Origin: Utricularia gibba
Taxonomy: Eukaryota; Streptophyta; Magnoliopsida; Lamiales; Lentibulariaceae
Assembly (NCBI GenBank): GCA_002189035.1
Contig: NEEC01000004.1
Location: 186,001-250,000, forward strand
DNA length: 64,000 nt
Direction of reading: 5' to 3'
A program made the translations under genes and the position numbers. The notes beneath the pieces were generated by a model. The model ran no database searches, had not been told where the DNA came from, and saw only the letters and a list, made by a program, of their open reading frames with translations. Positions within the stretch are counted from its first letter, which is position 1, and every line of letters starts with the position of its first letter. Positions 54,576-64,000 of this stretch are shown here, piece by piece.

Positions 54576-57423
54576 ATGCAAATGGGGTTATCAAGTACTT
54601 TGGTCTCGGTGTTTCTTTCGTGGGTCTTCTTTGCTTCAGTCACTCATCAGTTGAAAAACTACGAAACCCAGGTTCTTTTGCAGTTGAGAAAGCATTTGGA
54701 GTACCCTGTGTTCTTGAGTGTTTGGGAAAATTACACTGCTGATTTATGTTTGGTGGACTCTCCGCCTAATCTGAGCATCAAGTGTGAGAACGAATCTGTT
54801 GTTGAACTCAGAATTGTAGGAAACCAGTCATCAATGATCCAGGAGTTTGTGGGATATGCTGTTCCGAATCAAACGTTGTCCCCAGGTTTCTCCATTGATT
54901 CTTTTATTACCACGTTGACAAGGTTGTCTAGCTTAAAGGTCATCAGCTTAGTGTCTCTAGGAATCTGGGGACCACTTCCTGCAAAAATTCATCGCCTCTA
55001 TTCACTCGAAGCTTTAGATATGAGTTCAAATTTCATGTTTGGTTCAATTCCACCTGAAATGTCGAGGATGGTAGAGCTACGGAGTTTGATATTTGATGGG
55101 AACTTCTTCAATGGTACGGTTCCTGACTGGTTGCCTTCGTTGAAAAACCTCACAATATTGAACTTGAAGAACAACAGGTTTAAGGGTCAAGTTCCTAATT
55201 CAGTGTCAAGCACTAAAGCTCTGAATGAACTTGTGTTGTCCCATAATTTTCTCTCAGGAAAGTTGCCTGATCTGAGGAGCCTATGTGACTTGCAGCTGGT
55301 AGATTTGAGGGATAACAAGCTGCACTCTATCCTCCCTCCTCTGCCAAAGGGGCTTTCAAATCTTTTTCTCAGCAACAATTCCTTTTCTGGGAGTATACCT
55401 GAACAACTTGGTGAACTAAAGATGCTTCAGCATCTTGATTTATCAGTGAATAATCTCAGTGGAACGCCACCTACGATACTCTTCTCTTTACCCAATCTTA
55501 GTTACTTGAATTTGTCCACCAATTCTCTCACGGGATCACTTTCTAAGCATTTGCATTGTGGAGATGCACTTAGTCTGGTTGATATTTCAAATAACAGATT
55601 ACTAGGCCAGCTTCCTAAATGTTTGGATACTGATGCCGATAACAGAATGGTGACTATTGGCAGGAATTGCTTCTCTGTTAATGCAAGGGGTCAGCTTCCG
55701 GAAGCACATTGTGAGCAGAATGTTAATCGAAAAGGAAACAAGATCAGGAAAATAGCTATTATGGCTTCTGTGATTGTGGGTGCTGTACTTGCTGCGGCCA
55801 TCATCATTGTTGCTGCAATCCTACTTTTTAGAAGATATTGTGGGCGGGAGCCTGTTGTTCAGCATGCCCCATCCAAAAATCAGCAAGACGATCCACCATC
55901 GGCAATTTCCTCTGATTTACTAGCAAGTGCCAGTATGTTGTGTTCATAAGCTATCAAGAAAAAGTAACGGTTCTCTAGGAAAAGTGTTGATTTTTTTTTT
56001 TCTTTTTTCAGGGTTCATTTCAGAGGTAGCAAAGGTGGGGGAAATCAAGGAGCTCCATCATACAATGTTTTCTCCATTGAACAACTCGATGAAGCTACAA
56101 AACACTTTGATGAATCCAATTTTCTGGGAGCAGGCTCACTTGGAAAGGTATCTATCTAAGCAATGTAGAATGTATTTCTTATTCAATGGCTTTCTTCTTA
56201 TTTTTTTTGGACATTGAGGATGGATTAAGGATATCAATCCTCTTCTCGGAGTTGCAGTTTGTTTTTGGCTTCCATAAGATATTGCATGCATTTCTATAGG
56301 TCTACAAGGGAAAGCTGGACAATAACACCACGATTGTTGTGAGAGAGATTGTTCTGTATAAAAAGTATTCCATTCGGAACCTGAAGCTGCGGCTTAATTT
56401 GTTCTCCAAGCTCCGCCACCCACACTTGGTTGACCTTCTTGGATTTTGCATTGATGAAAGAAAACAAGATGAACCAATCAGTAGACTCTTGCTTGTGCAG
56501 GAGTTTGTCTCAAATGGAAATTACCGCTCACGTCTTGCAGGTACCAACTCTACTCATATTAACTGCCCGTGTATCATGAGAATGATTTGCCCTTGAAAAT
56601 CAAATCATTTTGAAAACGAGTCTGTTTAAGGCTTGGTGCTGAATTTCAACGTTCATCTGCAGAAACATCACCAGAGAAGCTCCTTAAATGGTCAGACAGA
56701 TTATCTATTCTAATTGGTGTAGCCAAGGCCGTTCTTTTCCTGCATACTGGGGTCATCCCTCCTTCTCTAGACAATCGTCTGAAGACGAATAATATACTGA
56801 TTGATGAGCATGGAATTGCAAAGCTTGGTGACTATGGAATGTCCATTCTTGCTGAGGAAATTGAGAAACCTGAGGTAGTGCCTCCATCTATCCCTTTTAG
56901 CATCAGACACAACAGTGATGTCCACCCTGCACCTAACTCGAGTTCCATTGTGTTTTGCAGGTGAAGAGTGATGCAGGAAAATTTGGGTAAGAAGTAAAAT
57001 CCGAAACGTGTCCCCCTCCCACTGAAATTTGCCGCTTATTCCTCCAATACATTATATAATTGCCCTTTCAGGTATATAGTGGAGAGGGACGATGTCTATG
57101 ACTTTGGATTCATTTTGCTTGAATCCCTTGTTGGCTCTGGCAAAGGACAAGTACTGCTGCCAAATGAAACGGCAGTGCATGCATTTGCATCCCTGAGCAG
57201 CCATGATTGGTGGCAGAAAATCGCAGATCCTTGCATTGTAGCCTCGAGCTGTGAGGAGTCACTGTCCATTGTCGTATCGATCACCAAGAAATGCATGTCC
57301 CCTGAAGCGATGGCTCGCCCTTCCTGGGAAGACATCCTCTGGAACCTCCAGTACGCAGCTCAAGTCCAGGCCACGGCTGAGGCAGAGCGTCCAGAAATCA
57401 GACAAGACACTAGAAGAAGCTGA
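54576..57423 (+). CDS. Probable inactive LRR receptor-like kinase (At3g03770-like), with a one-base frame break
   Basis: Six exons (54576-55932, 56012-56147, 56300-56540, 56663-56874, 56961-56986, 57072-57423) give about 774 aa. Signal peptide at 1-25, then LRRs (about 100-370, such as LEALDMSSNFMFGSIPPEM and LQHLDLSVNNLSG), one transmembrane helix (about 393-418), and a kinase-fold domain. The domain reads FSIEQLDEATKHF then LGAGSLGKVYKGKL, but the beta3 Lys is Arg (VVREIVL), the HRD loop is replaced (LDNRLKTNNIL) and DFG is DYG, as in the pseudokinase family of At3g03770/At5g14210. Exon 2 is one base short: five G at 56037-56041, where six G join VAKVG to NQGAPSYNVFSIE and make all phases exact. 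It acts at the plasma membrane, probably as a co-receptor or decoy; the ligand is unknown. Confidence 0.9.
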
Positions 57424-58795
57424 TCGCAAATTGTAATATAGAATGCCTCTCCTCTCTCTCTCTTTCCTTCACACACACCATTCTCTAGCTTGATTGCTTT
57501 GCTGTCTCTCTCTCCGTTTGTCAAATTTTGGGTCGATTATGCTGAATGCAGTCTGCGTACATTTGTATAGTCCTTGATGATGCTTCTTCCTTTGAACTTT
57601 TGCCTTTCTTGTTGATTTGGAAGACTACGTTCAGCTGAACACCACGTGTCCAATCCTTGTTAAGTGGGCCTACGAATCTGCTTATAAAAATAATACGTAT
57701 CATTAGGAGTGTCATCATTACTGTTATTAGGACCATGAAGCATCTAATCCTACGATTACGAAGGGTATTTAACTGCTGTGGACCCCACAGGTCTATTGCT
57801 TTCGCTTTGACGCCTATATTTTCAGCCGCGGCCTACGCTCTAATTTTAGCTGTCTGAAATTTATAATTAGTATTTAATTCAAATTTATGAGCTGAAGTAA
57901 TTAAATTGTTGTGGTTGTTTGATGATTTTTTTGTTTTTTTTAATAAATGGAAAAACGCAGCATTTTTTAGATTCGCCGATGGTTGTACCGTACCACCAGC
58001 CTGTACTAGAAGTTGGAACAAAGAAAACGAAAGAAGTGGTGTTCTGGCGCGGTGTTTCACCTGGTGGCTGCCACCGGCAGGAGCATCTCTCTGATGAGAT
58101 GCGTGAAGGAAAAATGTCTCATGTATGCCGATGCCTGAGGTGAGGTATTTCTCTCCGTGCTTCCGACGCTTATATCCGGCTCTCACACCTGTTGTTGGCA
58201 GTCTTTTTCTTACTTGATCTGACATTGGGAGTTGCTTTCTGTTTTTTTTTTCAATTTCCTGCTTATTTCTCGATTTTGTGACGGTGGTTTCTTTTTTTTT
58301 TGGGTTTTAGTATTTTGATAGGATTTTAGCTAATTGTGTCTGCCGTAGGACAATTAGAAGGTGATTGCTTTATGGCGGTGAGTGGGTGCAAGAGTGGTTA
58401 GATCTAGGCTGCTGTTTTATAATCTGATTGACTATCTGCCGTTTGTTTCCTTCCTGCTTTCTGATTCCTGGATGCTTCTCAATTTTTTTTTCTCATTTGG
58501 TGGAATTTATCACACTTCATCCATGTGTATTTAACTGCATAAGAGATCAAGCATATACTGTGTAGTCGTTGTGGATTCATGGTGGGCTGTTCTGGGGAAT
58601 GGGATTGCACGCTTACCTGCGCGTTTGTCCGTGTGGATTGTCCAAGTCGTTATTCTGTGTCATATAATGCTTTGTCGTAGTTTTATTGGCAGAAACGACC
58701 CTTCACTCTAAGTTTCCTAAATAGTTCGTTGTTTGAGCTGATTATTGTATGAAGTGCCTGCCAAGCAGCGCATTGATGTGACAATCGTCACATCC
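57424..58795. other. 3' UTR of the LRR kinase; leader of the NT-C2 gene
   Basis: CT-rich patches at about 57449-57470 and 57503-57514, then presumed promoter and untranslated leader (with at least one possible intron) of the gene starting at 58796. No independent gene supported. Confidence 0.55.
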
Positions 58796-61700
58796 ATGAG
58801 GGCCACAGATGCAAAAGGCGCCGTGGTTCAGTTGGACTACATTATTCGTATCCAGGAGATCAAGCCGTGGCCACCTTCTCAGTCACTTAAGACACTTCGT
58901 TCCGTTCTAATTCAGTGGGAATATGGACCTAGAAAGTCCGGATCTACCAGTCAAGTTGTGCCCTTACTTGGGACTGGGTCTAGTGCTGGTGATGGAAGAA
59001 TTGAATTCAATGAATCCTTCAGGCTTCCAGTGGTTCTCACGCGGGAAAAATCAAACAAAACCAGGAAAGGAGAATACTTTGTGAAGAACTGCATTGAGTT
59101 CAATCTGTATGAACCACGAAGAGACCAAACCGTGAAAGGTCAACTTCTTGGAACTGCTGTCTTGGACTTCGCTGAGTATGGAGTCATTAAACAAAATTTG
59201 GATATTACTGTTTCCATTAATTGCAAGAGGGCATATGGTAATACCGTACAACCTCTTCTATTCCTTAGTCTACAGCGTTATAGAAGTCAGACAAATCTCA
59301 CGAGCAATAGTGTTTTAAGAGAACCTTCAAATGAAGGGAAACATGGGGTAAGTGCTCCTTTTATGGTGAATGAAGAATGTGGGGATGAAGCTGAGAGTGG
59401 CTCACTCACTACAGATGATGATATTTCCTCGCACTCATCACTTGCTGTTGCTTCTTCAACAGCCGGCTCAAATGGCTCTTCTTCCCCTCAAAATAAACAT
59501 GTAAGATGCTTGCTCTGTTACCTCTTTTTTAATTTTCAGGAATTAGTTTTACATTAAACAGTAGCTTTAAACTCTAAGCGCTTTAAATACCAGCTTATTA
59601 TATATTTTTGAATGTAAAGCATGTCAACTGATGCATGCCTTTTCATATCACTGGAAACTCCTTTACAGGATGAAGCTGTGACCGCAAATTGTATTGTTGA
59701 AGTTGTGGAAAATGAAGAAGAATTAGATAAACATGATTCAAAAACAGATGAGGTGCAAACCGCTGCCTCAGATGTGCCTTCTGGGGTATGCTCATCAAAA
59801 TCCTCTTCAATTAATGTGTCTTCAGATATGGCATGGATCTCAAGAAGAATCACATCTCAAAGCAAGGACCCCTTCACAAAGGAAGAGGAAGGGGATGATT
59901 CGTGTGCAAAAAAAAATGAGTATGATATTGAAAGGCAGTCCCCTCGATCAAATGTTGGAAGTGCTGAAAATATGGAGAGTGATCATGGTACTAAAGAGGA
60001 TGTTGGAATTAGTAGTCCCTTTGTTAGAGAATCCACTTTGGAGCATATTGTTCCATTTACTGATGCAAGTGATCTTGTTGGAGGCATAAAAGCATCAACA
60101 ATTAGGGATGATATTGTAGGTAAACAAGAGGCTCAACCACAAGGAATAATATTAGAGCAGGAAGAACATAAGGTCGGCGCTGTGGTTTCAGGTGATATTT
60201 CAAAGGTGCAGATAAAGTTGGAAACTAAGTCTTCCAACGATGAAAGTGCTGCAGTGCCTCACGAGAATTCAAATGTTGACAAATCAAAAAATGGAAAGTC
60301 AGTTCGATCATTGGACTCAAGTAGGAGTCATGCTTCTCCACGTAGCAATTATGTTCCTTCCCCAGATGCTGTTCAAGGTTCCATGAACAGTAACCCTACA
60401 GACAACAAATATTGTAGCGATGATAAAGAAATTAGAATCCAGCATTTGGAACTTAGAATGAAGGATTTGGAGGCAGAGCTGAGGGAAATGGCTGCCATTG
60501 AGGCTAGCATTTATTCTGTTGTTGCTGAACATCGAAGTTCAACAAATAAAGTCCATGCTCCAGCCAGACGCCTCTGGCGGTTCTATTCCCATGCCAGTAA
60601 GCAATATGGAAAATCATCATTGGCGTCCGCAGCTAGAAGTGTTGTGGCTGGATTAGTTTTGGCTGCTAGGGCGTGTGGCAGTGACGTCCCTAGGTATGCA
60701 GTTTAATGAACCTGGCTTGATTATTCGGTGCAGGATTTGTTTATCCTATCATCATAATGCATCTTCTTAAAAAGGTCTCTGCCTCAAAATAAGGAACATT
60801 ATGAAGGACTTCCAAAAAGAACAATATTTCTTTCCCTGATTCATTGTGTTTTCAGGCGTTTATAGTGAGTAGGTCTTATTGAATTATAAAATTGCCATGT
60901 TCCTGTTGAATTTTTTGCCCATGTTCTTTCCCTGTCTGATTCTGGCTTAGATTTCTTGTGTATCTCCTCTTACGGACATTCAAATTAATCGTACAGATTA
61001 ACATTTTGGCTCTCAAACTCCGTAGTGCTGAGAGTGATAGTGAATATGTCTATGGTGGAAAATCAGTTTTCTGATTATCCTGGACCTGGTATCCGAAAAG
61101 CAGATGCCCTTAGCGAAAAGAAGCAACCATCAGCTTTTAAATGGGAAACCTTACCCCGGAAAAGTGTAAGCAATCGCACTTTACATCTTTCTGGTGACTG
61201 GGCCAATCCCTCAACGTTTGCAGCTGCACTGGAAAAGGTTGAGTCATGGATATTTTCTGGAATTATTGAATCGCTTTGGTCTCAGGTAGTAGCAGATCTT
61301 CTTGGGATTTCCTTTCGTTCATTGGAGACAATATAGTGAATCCATACATCTCTATGCTTCATTTTGATATCCAGCATCGTGAATGTTTTTGTTTCCTGTT
61401 ACAGACTTTTACTCCACATATGCAATCTGGTGCAGCCAAAGGTGTCTGCAGAAGTAAGGATTTAGAATCTAGCAAAACATGTGGAAGAAGCATAGATTCA
61501 ACTGAGGGGCAGCAAGCAAATTTTTCTGTTGAACTCTGGAAAAGGGCTTTCAGGGATACGTGTGAAAGGATATGCCCTATTCGTGCTGAAGGACACAACT
61601 GTGGTTGCTTGCCTGTGCTCTTAAAGCTGGTAATTCCTCATTGCCTCACCTATCACGCACACAAATTGAAAGCTCATTCCTAAATGCTGATTTATCTGAT

Positions 61701-62929
61701 TATGTTGTATTGTAATTTAAATGTGATATGAATTATGATTTCCATTTGAATTATCAGATAATGGAGCAATTAATTTCTCGGCTTGATGTGGCTATGTTCA
61801 ATGCTATCCTTCGAGAGCCATCCAATGAAACTCCGACAGATCCTGCCGCGGATCCCATCAATGATGCTCGAGTTCTCCCTATCCCAACAGGGAAAACTAG
61901 CTTTGGTGCTGGCGCTCAACTGAAAAATGCTGTCAGTATTTTCTTTTGTACTTGTTTCGTTATGACCAAATATTGGAATGCTGAGGCTTGTCTTTGCTTG
62001 CTACACATGAAAGCTCGGTAGCTGGTCCAGATTGCTCACAGATCTCATTGACATTGATGATGGTACCAATTCTCCTAAAAATGATAGCAGCTCAGAAATG
62101 GCTGATGATGATGAGAGAATGGGTTCTACTGAAATTTCGAAGTCATTTCATCTTCTTAATGCACTCAGTGATCTGATGATGCTCCCAAAGGACATGCTAC
62201 TTAGCCAGACAATTAGACGAGAGGTTAAAGCTTATCCCTTAAACTCCTTGCGAAAGCCGCAATTATTTCTTTTCTCACGCAACCATCTTGTTGACTTCGC
62301 TACCCCAGGTTTGTCCATCGTTTGCTCCACCTTTGATTACAAGGATTCTTAGCTCTTTCGTTCCGGACGAGTTCTGCGCTGACCCTATTCCAAGAGTTGT
62401 ATTTGAAGCCTTGAACTCAGAGGTTGGTTTAGTTTTTTGCTGCTTTCCTGCCATGAAAATACGTGTTCTCTTGCTGCCTCTTTACCTATGATTTTGCATC
62501 GCCGTCTGTGACAAATCCTACAACCCGTTTTAAGGTTTAAGGAGAAAAGGAACCACCATCTGTTGCCCGGCTGAACATCTATTGGCTCTGCTTTTACAGG
62601 ATCCTTTCCATGCCGAAGGAGAATCAATCATGAGCATACCATGTGCAGCCAAACCGATAGTGTATCAGGCGCCATCATCTGCTTCAGTAAGCATATTCGC
62701 AGAGACAGGCAAACATCCTGAACTATCTCGTACCGCATCTTCACTACTTCGCAAGTCGCAAACGAGTGACGATGAACTTGATGAACTCGATGACCCCCTG
62801 AGCGCCGATATCACCGGAGGAAGTGGCGTTGTTTCTCCTTCAACTAAGCTCCCCTGGAGCTCAAACACGGGTAGCCGGAGCACAGCGAGGCACCATCTCC
62901 TTCGCGAGGTATGGCTAAACAGACCATGA
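58796..62929 (+). CDS. NT-C2 (EEIG1/EHBP1-type N-terminal C2) domain protein, AT3G01810-like
   Basis: Eight exons (58796-59500, 59669-60693, 60997-61285, 61405-61629, 61758-61931, 62014-62223, 62309-62422, 62600-62929) close in frame to 1023 aa. The N-terminal about 160 residues form the NT-C2 fold (DYIIRIQEIKPWPPSQSLKT, VLIQWEYG, GRIEFNESFRLPV, CIEFNLYEPRR). A long acidic Ser-rich linker follows, then a short coiled coil (about 465-490) and a conserved helical C-terminus (LWRFYSHASKQYGKSSLASA, TFWLSNSVVLRV, ISRLDVAMFNAILRE, GAGAQLKNA, SWSRLLTDL) that resembles the dilute domain of myosin V tails. Related plant proteins link membranes to the cytoskeleton; the role here is inferred. The start is the in-frame ATG 58796; family members often begin MVLGMR, so a short upstream coding exon is possible. 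Confidence 0.9.
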
Positions 62930-63853
62930 GCAGACTCTACACGCTGTTCATAAGAAGATTTCTAAACATCCAGTACACCGTGGAGACTCCATATTGGGGT
63001 GGCACAAACTCAACAGCTTGTAACATTCTTTCAGAGGCTTCTCTGAGATATGAACAAGAATCACAACATCATGGAATCTAAGGCAGATTCCTTACATGTC
63101 TTTCTTTGTATAGATTTTTAGTATTTTTTTGTTCATGAAGGGGATGTCTGATGGAGGAGGAGGTACCTGTGTCAGCAGCATGTATGCGAAGTTCTCCATC
63201 CAAACAGCAGCCATTTTGGCTTGAGAATGAGACCCGCAGCAGCAGCAATTGACTGGAACCCGTCGGCAGAAAAACTTGCGTCATCACAGACGTGTCTTAA
63301 GCCCACGAAGCAGCCACGGCATTCACAACACCAACTGAAATCCGGGGATAAATATGATCAATTTAGTGAATTTATAATTAAATATAAATATAATATATTT
63401 TCCAAATATCAACACAAAATGTTTTTTTAAAAAAGATTATCATAAAAATAATTATTAAACATGATTTAAAGTTTCTAAATATATCTAGCATTCAAAAAAG
63501 TAGAAAATAAAAAAATAATATTTTCAACAGTATTTAAAACCCTTGTATTATTCCATTTGAATTTTGTATGAAAAATGAATACGATACCTTCGAGAAAATT
63601 GAAGATGTTACCTGCAATTTCTCTCCGTACACTTGTGGGCCCATTGGAATCCGTGTTACGCAATGGGCCCCACCTACGGTTGTCTCATCCACAACTTCCC
63701 GTACGCGCTTTTAGTGTACAAAATCAAAAACGGCTTTTGTTTTTTTATTTAAACAGCAGCTTCGTAGCGCTTTCGCGGTCTTTCTTCTTTATATAGCAAT
63801 CAACGGAAACGACCATCTGGCACCACAAAATCTCACATTCGCAGCCGATAACC
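62930..63853. other. 3' UTR and promoter region
   Basis: 3' end of the NT-C2 gene and the promoter of the EF-hand gene. A TATA-like stretch (TTTATATAG) lies near 63790, about 60 bases before the next ATG. No other gene seen. Confidence 0.6.
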
Positions 63854-64000
63854 ATGGATAAACAGCAACAGGAGCTGTACTCGCGAGTCTTCTCTCGGTT
63901 CGACGAGGACGGGGACGGGAGAATAAGCCCGGATGAGTTAAGAAGATGCATCGAGTCGATGGGGTGCGGCGGAGAAATGACAGAGGCGGAAGCGGAGGAG
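63854..64000 (+). CDS. Calmodulin-like EF-hand protein (CML), 5' end only
   Basis: The first 49 codons are visible before the window ends. Residues about 11-38 form one EF-hand: helix LYSRVFSRF, calcium loop DEDGDGRISPDE with acidic residues at positions 1, 3, 5 and 12, then helix LRRCIESMG. The short N-terminus before the first EF-hand is typical of plant CML proteins, which are intronless Ca2+ sensors of 140-200 aa. Which CML cannot be told from one hand. The ATG context (ACCATGG) is strong. Confidence 0.88.
   Translation, partial: MDKQQQELYSRVFSRFDEDGDGRISPDELRRCIESMGCGGEMTEAEAEE

Noticed and set aside
1-64000. CRISPR arrays, bacterial operons, complete LTR or DNA transposons
   Set aside because: No spaced direct repeats of CRISPR type, no Shine-Dalgarno gene strings, and no transposase, integrase or reverse transcriptase motifs in any frame.

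Overview
The window is nuclear DNA of a flowering plant. Genes carry many short introns, almost all GT-AG, spacers are AT-rich, and the families are plant-specific: Dof and AP2/ERF factors, STP hexose transporters, oleosin, dirigent, KIN-14/KAC kinesin and LRR pseudokinases. The oleosin and the 8-hydroxygeraniol-dehydrogenase-like CAD suggest an asterid, perhaps Lamiales; that placement is inference from remembered sequences. Gene models were built by hand by joining reading frames at splice sites and checking that every exon phase closes. Family names come from motif recognition, not database searches.

Layout. 0-10 kb: 5' part of an ALY/REF mRNA-export factor (-), a CAD-family dehydrogenase (+), a DOF5.7-like factor (+), and a small acidic protein (-) facing the kinesin. 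10.5-17.4 kb: a 23-exon KAC-type KIN-14 kinesin (+). 17.8-26.2 kb, all (-): a secreted proline-rich protein, a bHLH factor and a 21-exon plant-specific protein of 1142 aa. 27-30.3 kb: a tandem segmental duplication carrying two copies of a small coiled-coil gene. 30.6-32.2 kb: dirigent (+) and oleosin (-). 35.4-37.5 kb: an ERF6-like factor and a small secreted peptide. 38.4-43.2 kb: two tandem HEX6-like hexose transporters (-). 45.2-49.6 kb: biotin-pathway KAPA synthase (-) and a 57-aa DUF4535/STMP1-like protein (-) that shares a short divergent promoter with dTMP kinase (+, 49.8-51.8 kb). 52-63 kb: a DUF7950-like protein (-), an inactive LRR receptor kinase (+) and an NT-C2 protein (+). The window ends in the start of an EF-hand protein.

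The genes are a normal mix of unrelated plant loci, not an operon or cluster. Only the transporter pair, the coiled-coil pair and the STMP1/TMPK promoter are linked by arrangement.

Two things stand out. First, five otherwise intact genes between 30.9 and 56.1 kb (dirigent, oleosin, ERF, one hexose transporter, LRR kinase) each contain one or two short frame breaks, mostly a C/G run one base too short, while exon phases elsewhere are exact. This looks more like base-calling or assembly error than gene death. Second, both copies of the duplicated small coiled-coil gene keep a hydrophobic reading frame just past the stop codon, in a different frame, with mostly silent or conservative differences. 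I recognise no family for it, and it is the best candidate here for something undescribed.
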